The notes under the pieces are model-generated. The model searched no databases. It worked only from the letters and a program-made list of their open reading frames with translations, and was not told the origin of the DNA. DNA of 64,000 nucleotides from the NCBI RefSeq assembly GCF_025490915.1, contig NZ_JANQBA010000002.1, positions 124,001 to 188,000 on the forward strand. Reading direction: 5' to 3'. Within the stretch, counting starts at the first letter, position 1, and every line of letters begins with the position of its first letter. The stretch comes from Lacticaseibacillus parakribbianus (GTDB lineage: Bacteria; Bacillota; Bacilli; Lactobacillales; Lactobacillaceae). Shown here piece after piece: positions 50,572 to 58,681 of this stretch. The position numbers and the translations under genes were made by a program.

Positions 50572-51930
50572 TTAACCCTCCTTAAACGCGTTGGTTCGCC
50601 GGTACGCGATCAACGAGAATGTGGCACTCAGGATGAAGATCAGGATGCCCAGCACCGCCGAGGCGTTGTAGCGCTGCGTCTGCCCGAAGACCAAGTTGTA
50701 CAGCCAGGTCACCAAGAGGTCGGTGTCGCCGGCGCCGTTGTAGTTGTTGTTCATCGGGTAGCCGCCGGTCAGCAGGTAGATCACGTTGAAGTTGTTGATG
50801 TTGCCGATGAACTGCTGAATCAAGGCCGGCGACATCACGAACAGAATCTGCGGGAAGGTGATCGAGCGGAAAACCTGAAAGGCCGAGGCCCCGTCCATTC
50901 GCGCCGCCTCAATCTGGTCTTGCGGCAGGTTCTGGATGATCGCCGTCGACACCAGCATCGACACGGGAATCCCAATCCACATGTTGACCACGATGACCGT
51001 GATTCGCGCAACCAGCGAGCTGGCCGAGGCGCCGATGAAGTTGATTGGGCTTGAGATCAGATGCCAGTTCATCAGCAAGTTGTTCAGGGGTCCTTGCAGG
51101 TCCAGGAACTGCGCCATCATCAGAAGCGACACGAACTGCGGCACGGCATAGACGATGACGAAAATCGTTCGCCAGAACCCTTTGTGCCGAATGCCCTTGG
51201 ACTCGATCAGCATCGCCAAAAGCACCCCGAAGAAGAACGTGGTCGCCGTGGCCGCCACCGCCCAGACCAGCGTCCAGCCCAGCACCGGGAAGAAGGTGCC
51301 GGCCAGGTCGCCGGTCAGCACGTTGCCGAACGCCTTGAAGCCGGTCCAGGAAAAGCCGATCGGGTGCTTGCCGTCGTAGTTGGTGAAGGCCATGGAGATC
51401 ATGTACAGGGTCGGCAGGATAGTGAACAACACGATGCCGATGATGGGAATCGCCAGCAAGGTGCTGTGCAGCCGCGAGTCCAGCAGGCTGTGCAACTCCT
51501 CGCGGTTGGTCGGCACCGGCTCGCCCAGCTTGATCTGGGTGTAGAGCTTTTTGACCGAGCGCAGGTTGGCGACGTACAGTCCGATCATGCCCAGTACGAT
51601 CAAGACGGCCAGCACCCCGAACAGCAGGATGACCACGGAATTGTCCGGCAGCTTAGTCAGATAGACCCCCTGGGCCTCATCGAACACGACCTGCTTGGAC
51701 TTGATCTCGCCGAGGTTACTGAGCATCATCAAGGCGCTGATACCGCTGGCGATGAACCACGCGATGAAGGCCACTTGGATGCCCAAAAAGGCGAGGCCCT
51801 TGGCCCATTGCTTGTGAACCAGCTGGGCGAGGCCCATGACGATGAATGATAGCTTGAAGCTGGCGTCGCCCTTCTGCCACACTTCCCCGTAGGTCACGGC
51901 ATTCGGTGACTTGCTCTTGTGTCTAAACAT
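50572..51930 (-). CDS. malF: Maltose/maltodextrin ABC transporter permease MalF
   Basis: A 452-residue permease of Gram-positive MalF type with about eight membrane helices and the N-terminal extension common in lactobacilli (residues 1-70). The EAA loop is EAARMDGASAFQVFRSITFP, and the C-terminal VTWLYNLVFGQTQRYNASAV segment is characteristic. ATG at 51930 follows GGAGGG by 7 nt. Two palindromic elements lie between it and malE, which may set different expression levels for the binding protein and the permeases. Confidence 0.95.
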   Translation of the reverse strand: MFRHKSKSPNAVTYGEVWQKGDASFKLSFIVMGLAQLVHKQWAKGLAFLGIQVAFIAWFIASGISALMMLSNLGEIKSKQVVFDEAQGVYLTKLPDNSVVILLFGVLAVLIVLGMIGLYVANLRSVKKLYTQIKLGEPVPTNREELHSLLDSRLHSTLLAIPIIGIVLFTILPTLYMISMAFTNYDGKHPIGFSWTGFKAFGNVLTGDLAGTFFPVLGWTLVWAVAATATTFFFGVLLAMLIESKGIRHKGFWRTIFVIVYAVPQFVSLLMMAQFLDLQGPLNNLLMNWHLISSPINFIGASASSLVARITVIVVNMWIGIPVSMLVSTAIIQNLPQDQIEAARMDGASAFQVFRSITFPQILFVMSPALIQQFIGNINNFNVIYLLTGGYPMNNNYNGAGDTDLLVTWLYNLVFGQTQRYNASAVLGILIFILSATFSLIAYRRTNAFKEG

Positions 51931-52142
51931 ATTTCTCCCTCCAATTGACCATGATGGGCCGGTGTGGCGCAAACAGGTGGTTGTCCAAAGCGCCTACCAT
52001 GACGCCGCTCACCGCGGGTGAGCGGCGCGAGCTAGGAGCTTGGCGCAAAACGGGTGGCGCGGATGAGGCGGTGGTGCGGTATCGCTGGTCGGTCGGCTGA
52101 ACGCTCGGCTCCGCCCTGGTTCGTCGGGCTACTCCGAGCATC

Positions 52143-52221
52143 GCGGTAGCGCATAGCTTGGGCTGTCACTTGGGGCGAAGGTCACGCCCCAAGCGCCACC
52201 CTACGCTGTGCGTCCCGCTAA
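52143..52221. repeat. Intergenic palindromic element, copy G1
   Basis: Lies inside the mal operon between malE and malF. Apical stem CTTGGGGCG (52169-52177) pairs with CGCCCCAAG (52185-52193), a sequence different from copies A-F with full pairing kept. Confidence 0.78.
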
Positions 52222-52262
52222 ACGCTCGGCTACGCCCTGGTTTTCGTCGGGCTACGCTGAGC

Positions 52263-52340
52263 ATCGGCGACACGTCCAGCTAAGGCCGTCACTTGGGCCA
52301 AGTTCGGCCCAAGCGCCACCCTTGCGCTTGCCGGCCGCCT
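52263..52340. repeat. Intergenic palindromic element, copy G2
   Basis: Second copy in the malE-malF gap. Apical stem CTTGGGCC pairs with GGCCCAAG. The unit joining it to the malE stop ends in GCCCTGGTTA, so the stop codon lies at the element boundary. The rest of 51931-52361 is filled by these elements. Confidence 0.78.
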
Positions 52341-52361
52341 AAACGCTCGGCTCCGCCCTGG

Positions 52362-53597
52362 TTACTTCGAAATTGCATCCACGAAGGTCTGCAGCTTGTC
52401 GGCGTATTGGGCAGGCTTGATCGAGCCGTTGTAGGCGCCGTTGATCAGCGGTGCGGAGAGGTTCCAGAAGGTCGCCATCTGGGTCATTTTCGGCATGATG
52501 GTCGAGTAGCCGGTTTCGCTCATCGTGATCACGGCCTTGGCCACGGGGTCGGCGGCGACGGTTGCATCGGCCTGGGCCGACTTGTCAACCGGGATGGCGC
52601 CGGAGTTCTTGTAAATCACCAGCTGGGAGGCCTTGTTGGTCACGAATTCGGCCAGGGTCGCCGCGGCCTTCTGGTTCTTAGTTGCGGTGTGAGAGTTGAC
52701 GGCGAAGCACCCGATGCCCAGGAAGGCCTGCATCTGGACTTCCTGGCCGCCGACGTTGATGGTCGGGTAAGGCGCCACGGCGAAGTTCTCACCGAGGATC
52801 TTCTTGATGTTGGCGGCGTCCCACGGGCCATCGAGGATCGCCGCGGCGTTGCCGGACTTCAGTTGGTTCAAGGCGTTGCTGGTTTGCATCACGCCCTTGT
52901 TGGCCTTTTGCTGGGCGAACCAGGTCATCGCGGCCACGCCCTTGTCAGAGTTGACGTCGGTGCCCTTCAGCGTCTCGCCGTCCTTGCCGTACAGGTAGGT
53001 GCCGGCCGATAGGAACACGGGGTAGAAATTGTAGGCGTTGGTGAAGTCGGTGGCCAAAACGCCCTTCTTAGTCATGGCGTCCCAGGACTTCACGTCGTCT
53101 GCGGTGAGCTTGGACTTGTTGTAGTACACGGTCTGGGCCTGCTGCGAGGTCGGGTACCCGTACATCTTGCCGTTCCAGGTCACGCCGTCTGCAGCGGCCT
53201 GAACCATGTCGGCCTTGACTGTTTTCTCAGCGGTCGGCGACAGCGGGTTGATGTAGCCCTGATCGGCCATCGAGCCCAGCTGGTCGTTCGGGACCTCGAA
53301 GACGTCGGCCGCCTTGCTCGGGTCCTTGCCGACGTCGGTCTTGGCGTTGGCGGAGCCGTTCGGGCTTTGGGTGACGGTGACCTTGACCTTCGGGTACTTC
53401 TTGTTGAAGTCCTGCACGATTGTCTTGTAGTACGGGACCTTGGTGGTGTCGACCCACAGCTTGACCGTTCCCGAAACCGCCTGGGTGGTGGTTTTCTTGG
53501 TCGTGTTTGTGGTCGTGCTGCCCTTCCCGCAGGCAACCAGGGCAACCGTGGCTGCCAGCGTGACGGTACCCAACAGAACTTTCTTCCATGAACTCAT
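52362..53597 (-). CDS. malE: Maltose/maltodextrin-binding lipoprotein MalE
   Basis: A 411-residue solute-binding lipoprotein. Lipobox LVAC with Cys23, a Thr-rich linker, then a MalE-like fold (TVKLWVDTTKVPYYKTIVQDF, AAILDGPWDAANIKKILG, YSTIMPKMTQMATFW). It presents maltose or maltodextrin to MalFG. ATG at 53597 follows GGAGG by 7 nt. It is separated from pgmB by 144 nt containing an inverted repeat and probably a promoter. Confidence 0.95.
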   Translation of the reverse strand: MSSWKKVLLGTVTLAATVALVACGKGSTTTNTTKKTTTQAVSGTVKLWVDTTKVPYYKTIVQDFNKKYPKVKVTVTQSPNGSANAKTDVGKDPSKAADVFEVPNDQLGSMADQGYINPLSPTAEKTVKADMVQAAADGVTWNGKMYGYPTSQQAQTVYYNKSKLTADDVKSWDAMTKKGVLATDFTNAYNFYPVFLSAGTYLYGKDGETLKGTDVNSDKGVAAMTWFAQQKANKGVMQTSNALNQLKSGNAAAILDGPWDAANIKKILGENFAVAPYPTINVGGQEVQMQAFLGIGCFAVNSHTATKNQKAAATLAEFVTNKASQLVIYKNSGAIPVDKSAQADATVAADPVAKAVITMSETGYSTIMPKMTQMATFWNLSAPLINGAYNGSIKPAQYADKLQTFVDAISK

Positions 53598-53687
53598 AAG
53601 TGATTCCTCCCCAATTATTGGATGATGGCCGAGCCAACGTGCCGCCGTCACAGGTTCGCGAGTCGCCCGGCGACGACAACGGCTCGC

Positions 53688-53706
53688 AAGTTAACTCCCT
53701 TAACTT
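53688..53706. promoter_or_regulatory. Perfect inverted repeat upstream of malE
   Basis: AAGTTAA-CTCCC-TTAACTT, a 19-bp perfect dyad, lies 91 nt before the malE ATG. It is AT-rich against a GC-rich background. It could be the operator of the LacI-type regulator or of another repressor, although LacI sites usually have a CG at the centre. Confidence 0.45.
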
Positions 53707-53741
53707 AAGTGTCGCATGATGAACCAGGTGAAGTAAAACAA

Positions 53742-54407
53742 TCAGCTCACCGACTTGCCAAAGGCGGTGCGAATCGCCGCCAGGTCCAGTGCGGCGGTGC
53801 TTGGCACCACCAGGTCGGCTTGGTGCAGCACCGCCGCATCGCCGATGCCGACGGCGAACTGCCCGGCGGCCTTGATCGCCGCCACGCCGGCACTGGCGTC
53901 TTCGAAGCTGACCACCTCCCGGGCGGCCAAGCCCAACAGCGCCTGGGCCTTGACGAAAATCTCGGGGTCCGGCTTGCCGCGGTGCAGCGTCGCTGGGTCG
54001 ACCACGCCGGTGAAGTCAGCGGCAATCGACAGCCGCTCCAGAATCGCCGGCGCGTTCTTGGACGCCGAGGCGATCGCCATGGTCAACCCGCTGGCCTTGG
54101 CCTGGGCCAGCAGCCGCGGAATGCCCGGCAGCAGGTCCTTGGGCGTCAGATGCGCGATGGCCTGGCGGTAGCGGTCGTTCTTGGTCGCCGCAAACGCGGC
54201 GCGTTCGGCTGGCGCGTAGTCCTGCGGTGGTCCGTAGCTGAGCACGATCGTCAGCGATTCCTCCCGCGAGCGGCCACGCAGCGCGTCACCGGCCGCGGCC
54301 GGCAGCGTGATGCCGAGGTCTTGGGCCACCGAGCCCCAGGCCGCCAGGTGCAGCCGGGCGGTGTCGGCCAACACGCCATCGAGGTCAAAGATCAAGCCTT
54401 TAAGCAT
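53742..54407 (-). CDS. pgmB: Beta-phosphoglucomutase
   Basis: A 221-residue HAD-superfamily enzyme converting beta-glucose 1-phosphate, made by maltose phosphorylase, to glucose 6-phosphate. The nucleophile motif is FDLDGVLADTA (Asp8 and Asp10); IASASKNAPAIL is motif 2, GKPDPEIF motif 3, and FEDASAGVAAIKAAG motif 4, all as in lactic acid bacterial PgmB. Its ATG overlaps the malP stop by 8 nt, and GGGAGG lies 7 nt upstream. Confidence 0.96.
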   Translation of the reverse strand: MLKGLIFDLDGVLADTARLHLAAWGSVAQDLGITLPAAAGDALRGRSREESLTIVLSYGPPQDYAPAERAAFAATKNDRYRQAIAHLTPKDLLPGIPRLLAQAKASGLTMAIASASKNAPAILERLSIAADFTGVVDPATLHRGKPDPEIFVKAQALLGLAAREVVSFEDASAGVAAIKAAGQFAVGIGDAAVLHQADLVVPSTAALDLAAIRTAFGKSVS

Positions 54408-56679
54408 CGGCCACCTCCCGGGTCAGGTGCCGCACCTGACCGGCGACTTCGACCGTCAGCGGTTCGCCGGCCATAAGCGTCACCGTGGTGCCACTCGCGG
54501 CCACCGCGACGGCCAGCTGGCGGCCGCGGTAGGTCAAGGCGAAGCGGTACCCCTGCCAGTGCTTGGGCAAGAATGGCTTGAAGCTCAGGCGACCGCCGGT
54601 GTAGCGCATCCCGGCGAAGCCCTGAACGATTGCCAGCCAGCCGCCGGACATCGAGGTGATGTGCAGCCCGTCTTCGGTGTCGTGGTTGTAGTTGTCCAGA
54701 TCCAGCCGGGCGGTGCGGGCGTAAAGTTCGACGGCCTTATCCGCCTTGCCCAGCTCGGCGGCCAGAATCGCGTGAATCGAGGCCGACAGCGAGCTTTCAT
54801 GCACCGTCAGCGGCTCGTAGAAGTCGAAGTTCGCCTCTTTTTGCTCGCGGGTGAAGCGGTCGTTCAGGAAGTACAGGCCCTGCAGCACGTCGGCCTGCTT
54901 GATGAACGGCGACCGCAGGATGCGGTCCCAGGACCAGTGCTGGTTGATCGGCCGCTCCGCCGCCGGAATGGTGCTGGCCGGGCGCAAGTCCTTATCCAGG
55001 AACGTGTCGTGCTGAACGAAGATGCCAAGGTCATGATCGACCGGGTAGTACATGCGGTCTTGAATGTCTTGCCACCGCGCCTTCTCGTCGTCGCTCACGC
55101 CAAGCGCCGCGACCACATCCGCGTCGGCCAGCGGCAGCCGGCTGAGCGTGTACTCCAGGCACCAGGCCGCCATGCGGTTGGTGTACCAGTTGTTGTTCAC
55201 GTTGTTCTCGTATTCGTTGGGGCCGGTGACGCCGTGAATCATGTACAGGCCGCGCCGCTTGGAAAAATGCACCCGGTCGGCCCAAAAGCGGCTGATGCCG
55301 ACCAGCACCTCGATGCCGTCGCGGTTGACGTAGCGCTCGTCGCCGGTGTAGGCGGTGTACTGGTAAATCGCAAAGGCCACCGCGGCGTTGCGATGCAGCT
55401 CTTCGAAGGTGATCTCCCATTCGTTGTGGCACTCGATGCCGTTGAAGGTCACCATCGGGAACAACGCGCCGGCCAGCCCCTGCTGCTGGGCGTTGTGATA
55501 CGCCCCAGGCAGCTGGTCGTGGCGGTACTGCAAAAGCGCCCGGGTGACGCTTGGCGGCGTCACCGCCAGGTACATCGGCACCACGTAGGCCTCGGTGTCC
55601 CAGTAGGTCGCCCCGCCGTACTTCTCACCGGTGAAGCCCTTGGGCCCGACGTTGAGCCGGGTATCTTCGCCGTAGTAGGTCATGAACAGCTGGGCGATGC
55701 TGAAGCGGATGCCTTGCTGCGCCGCCACGTCGCCGTCGATCACCACGTCGCTGGTCGCCCAGCGCTTGGCCCAGGCCGCGGTGTGTTCGGCCAGGGCCTG
55801 CGCGAAGCTTACGGCTTGGACCTGGGTCATCAAAGCGGCGGCTTGGGCCGGCTGATCCGCCGAGGCGACGTCGCGACTGGTCAGGACCACGACGTTTTTC
55901 TCCAGGCTCGCCGCCTCGCCGGTGGCCAGCGGGATGCTGACGACCTCCTGGAGGCTGCCCGGGGCCGTGGTGCGAACCCCTTGCACCGGCTGGCCGTCCA
56001 GGCGCAGCGCCTGCCGGTACAGCACGGTGAACTGCGGAACGCCGAAGGGATTGGGCCGCGTCTGCAGCTGGATGGTGCCTTGGGCGGCGTCTTCTGCCAG
56101 CGGCTGCCAGAAGCGGTCCGCGTAGTTGCTGTCCTCGTTGGTCACGTTGCCGTCGAGTCCGGCGGCGACTGCGACCGTCGCGGCGCCTGCCAGGCACTCG
56201 GCCTCAAGGCTCAGGTAGGCGGCCTCTTTGATGGCGATGCTGACGAAGCGCCGGAAGGTCAGGCGAACCGTCGCCCCGGCCACCGCCACGGTGAACTGCC
56301 GGGTCAACAGTCCTTGGTGCAGGTCCAAGTCCAGCGTGAAATCACGGTGCGGCACCTTCGCCAGGTCGATGGCGTGGTCGTTGATGGTGACGCGCAGGTC
56401 GGCGAAGCGCGGCGCGTTGATCGCCTTGCCAAAATACTCGGGGTAGCCGTTCTTCCACCACCCCACCCGAGTCTTGTCCGGGAACCAGACGCCGGCCAGG
56501 TAGGTCCCGGACAGCGAGTCGCCGGAGTACCCTTCCTCGAAGTTCCCGCGCATCCCCATGTAGCCGTTGCCGATGGCGGTCAGGCTTTCGGCCAGGCGCA
56601 TATTCGCCCGGTCCAGGTGGTGCGTGGTCAGGCGCCAAGGCGCGATGTCAAACAATCGGTTGATCACAGGTTCGCTCAT
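54400..56679 (-). CDS. malP: Maltose phosphorylase (GH65)
   Basis: A 759-residue GH65 enzyme that splits maltose with phosphate to glucose and beta-glucose 1-phosphate. The acid catalyst Glu lies in VTGPNEYENNVNNNWYTN, and YWDTEAYVVPMYL and the phosphate-site segment LHITSMSGGWLAIVQGF are present. No signal peptide. ATG at 56679 has CGGAG 9 nt upstream; an in-frame GTG at 56688 overlaps that site. It is coupled to pgmB, the next enzyme of the pathway. Confidence 0.96.
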   Translation of the reverse strand: MSEPVINRLFDIAPWRLTTHHLDRANMRLAESLTAIGNGYMGMRGNFEEGYSGDSLSGTYLAGVWFPDKTRVGWWKNGYPEYFGKAINAPRFADLRVTINDHAIDLAKVPHRDFTLDLDLHQGLLTRQFTVAVAGATVRLTFRRFVSIAIKEAAYLSLEAECLAGAATVAVAAGLDGNVTNEDSNYADRFWQPLAEDAAQGTIQLQTRPNPFGVPQFTVLYRQALRLDGQPVQGVRTTAPGSLQEVVSIPLATGEAASLEKNVVVLTSRDVASADQPAQAAALMTQVQAVSFAQALAEHTAAWAKRWATSDVVIDGDVAAQQGIRFSIAQLFMTYYGEDTRLNVGPKGFTGEKYGGATYWDTEAYVVPMYLAVTPPSVTRALLQYRHDQLPGAYHNAQQQGLAGALFPMVTFNGIECHNEWEITFEELHRNAAVAFAIYQYTAYTGDERYVNRDGIEVLVGISRFWADRVHFSKRRGLYMIHGVTGPNEYENNVNNNWYTNRMAAWCLEYTLSRLPLADADVVAALGVSDDEKARWQDIQDRMYYPVDHDLGIFVQHDTFLDKDLRPASTIPAAERPINQHWSWDRILRSPFIKQADVLQGLYFLNDRFTREQKEANFDFYEPLTVHESSLSASIHAILAAELGKADKAVELYARTARLDLDNYNHDTEDGLHITSMSGGWLAIVQGFAGMRYTGGRLSFKPFLPKHWQGYRFALTYRGRQLAVAVAASGTTVTLMAGEPLTVEVAGQVRHLTREVADA

Positions 56680-56722
56680 ATTCTTCACTCCGTTTCGCTT
56701 TACACTTATCAGTTTAGCGGGG

Positions 56723-56736
56723 TGAAACCGTTTTTA
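56723..56736 (-). promoter_or_regulatory. cre site upstream of malP
   Basis: Minus-strand TAAAAACGGTTTCA matches the catabolite-responsive consensus TGnAAnCGnwnnCw at all but one position. It lies in the 61-nt gap between the GH13 gene and malP, so CcpA could reduce malP-pgmB-malEFG expression on glucose. Confidence 0.6.
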
Positions 56737-56740
56737 CAAT

Positions 56741-58630
56741 TCATCGGTCCCTGTTACCGCTATCAGAATCGGTCTGGACCTCAAGGACGAAGCCGCCCGG
56801 CAGCAGCTGATCGGCGACCGTGGCCTGGCTCAGCGCCGCCCGGCCGCTCACCGGCTGCGGTGCCGTCGTCGTGTTGAACCAGCCGGTGAGCTGGGTGGTG
56901 CCCAGCCGCCGGGTGACCCGAAGCAGCCCGGTCGCGGTGACTTCAAGCGCGGTGCTGCCCTGGGCCAACACCGCGGCGTGTTGCCGGCGGAAGGCGACCA
57001 AGGCAGCGACGTGCTGCCAGGTGCTTGCGTGAAGCTGGGTCCAGTCCATCGGCTTGCGGTCGTCCGGATCGTCGGCCCCGGTCATTCCCATCTCCGTGCC
57101 GTAGTACAGGCACGGGCTGCCCGGCTGCAGGAAGGTGAAGGCCAGCGCCTGCAGGGCCAGGTCCAGGTTGCCACCGGCCACCGTCAAGAGGCGCTTGGTG
57201 TCGTGGGAGTCCAGCATGTTGAGCATCATCGTGTTGGTCTGGTCGCGGTATTTCATCAGCTGGTCCTGCAGCCTTTCGCACAGCTGGCTTGCCGTCGCCC
57301 GGTGGGTGAGAAAATGGTCCTCGATCTGCTGGGTGTAGGCGTAGTTCATCACGCCGTCGAACTCCAGGCCGTTGAGCCAGGGCTGCGCCGAGTGCCAGAC
57401 CTCGCCGAGGATGTAAAAGTCCGGCTTGATGGCGACCAAGGCCGCCTTGAACCGGCGCCAGAAGTGGTGGTCGACCTCGTTGGCGACGTCCAGCCGCCAC
57501 GCGTCGATGTCGAACTGCTTCACCCAGTACGTCGCGATCTCAAGCAGGAAGTCCTGAACGGCCGGGTTGGCGGTGTTGAGCTTGGGCATGTTGGAACCAA
57601 AGGCGAACGTGTCAAACTGCGGCGTTCCTTCGCCTTGCGTCGGGTCGCGGTACGGCGCAAGCGGCCAGTCGTGAATGTGAAACCAGTCGGCAAAGCGCGA
57701 CTCGGGACCATTTTGCAACACGTCTTGCCACTGCAGGGACTGGGCCCCCAGGTGGTTGAACACGGCGTCTAGCATCACCCGCATGCCACGGGCATGGGCC
57801 GCGTGGACCAACTGGGCAAATAACGCCTTGTCGCCGAAATCCGGGTCAATCTCGAAGTAGTCGATGGTGTCGTACTTGTGGTTGGACGTCGCCTTGAACA
57901 CCGGGCAAAAGTACAGCCCGTTGACCCCCAGTTCGACCAGGTCGTCGAGGTGATCCAACACGCCTTGCAGGTCGCCGCCGTAGTAATCGTCGCGGCCCGG
58001 GTGGTCTTCCGGTCGCCACGGCAGGGTGCCGGCCGGGTCGTTGGTCTTGTCCCCGTTGGCGAAGCGTTCTGGGAAAATCTGGTACCACACGGTGTCTTGG
58101 ACCCAGGCCGGGACCCGGACGCGGTCGCTGGCGTGGAAGTACGGCACCCGAAAGTAATTGCCCATGTCCTGGCGGGTGGCCTCACCCACCGATCGTGGTC
58201 CCCGGTCGCCGAACGCGACGGCGCCGCTCGCATCGCTGACCTCAAAGAGGTACTGCAGCCTGGCGTATGGCGCCGTCAGCGCGACGCCCCAGTATGCGTG
58301 GCTTTCGCCCTCGCCGAGGCGCCGCAGCGGCAGCGTCTGGTAGCCGAACCGCGTCGGCCCCTGCGCCGCCGGGGCCTGGGCGGTCGGGGCGACGGTCGCG
58401 GGGTCTACCGCGGCGTCTGCGGTGGTGCTAGCGGCCGCGTTGGTGGTTGCCGTGGCGGCCGCCGCTTCCGAACCGGCCGCGGCGTCTGGCACCTGCCAGT
58501 ACGGGTCGCCGAACACGACCCGCACGGCGGTGACGTCCTTGGCGGTGCGAAGGCGCAGCCGCAGCGTCGAATCATTGATCAGGAAGCAGTCCTCACTTTC
58601 GGGCCGGTGAGCAATGGCAGCAATGTTCAT
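56741..58630 (-). CDS. Neopullulanase / cyclomaltodextrinase-type GH13 enzyme
   Basis: A 629-residue GH13 (subfamily 20-like) alpha-amylase-fold enzyme with an N-terminal beta-sandwich (residues 1-130). Catalytic residues are the Asp in AWRLDVANEV, Glu in ILGEVWHS and Asp in DSHDTKRLL; YGGDLQGVLDHLDDL is the usual barrel entry. It should hydrolyse cyclodextrins, maltodextrins or pullulan to maltose for MalP. Unusual is an Ala/Thr-rich stretch at residues about 50-91 (ATATTNAAASTTADAAVDPA) inside the N-terminal domain, not expected in family members. No signal peptide. Confidence 0.92.
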   Translation of the reverse strand: MNIAAIAHRPESEDCFLINDSTLRLRLRTAKDVTAVRVVFGDPYWQVPDAAAGSEAAAATATTNAAASTTADAAVDPATVAPTAQAPAAQGPTRFGYQTLPLRRLGEGESHAYWGVALTAPYARLQYLFEVSDASGAVAFGDRGPRSVGEATRQDMGNYFRVPYFHASDRVRVPAWVQDTVWYQIFPERFANGDKTNDPAGTLPWRPEDHPGRDDYYGGDLQGVLDHLDDLVELGVNGLYFCPVFKATSNHKYDTIDYFEIDPDFGDKALFAQLVHAAHARGMRVMLDAVFNHLGAQSLQWQDVLQNGPESRFADWFHIHDWPLAPYRDPTQGEGTPQFDTFAFGSNMPKLNTANPAVQDFLLEIATYWVKQFDIDAWRLDVANEVDHHFWRRFKAALVAIKPDFYILGEVWHSAQPWLNGLEFDGVMNYAYTQQIEDHFLTHRATASQLCERLQDQLMKYRDQTNTMMLNMLDSHDTKRLLTVAGGNLDLALQALAFTFLQPGSPCLYYGTEMGMTGADDPDDRKPMDWTQLHASTWQHVAALVAFRRQHAAVLAQGSTALEVTATGLLRVTRRLGTTQLTGWFNTTTAPQPVSGRAALSQATVADQLLPGGFVLEVQTDSDSGNRDR

Positions 58631-58681
58631 GGTTAAGTCTCCTTTGTGGGATCGTTTTGGGGCGTTCAGGTCAACCGCCGG

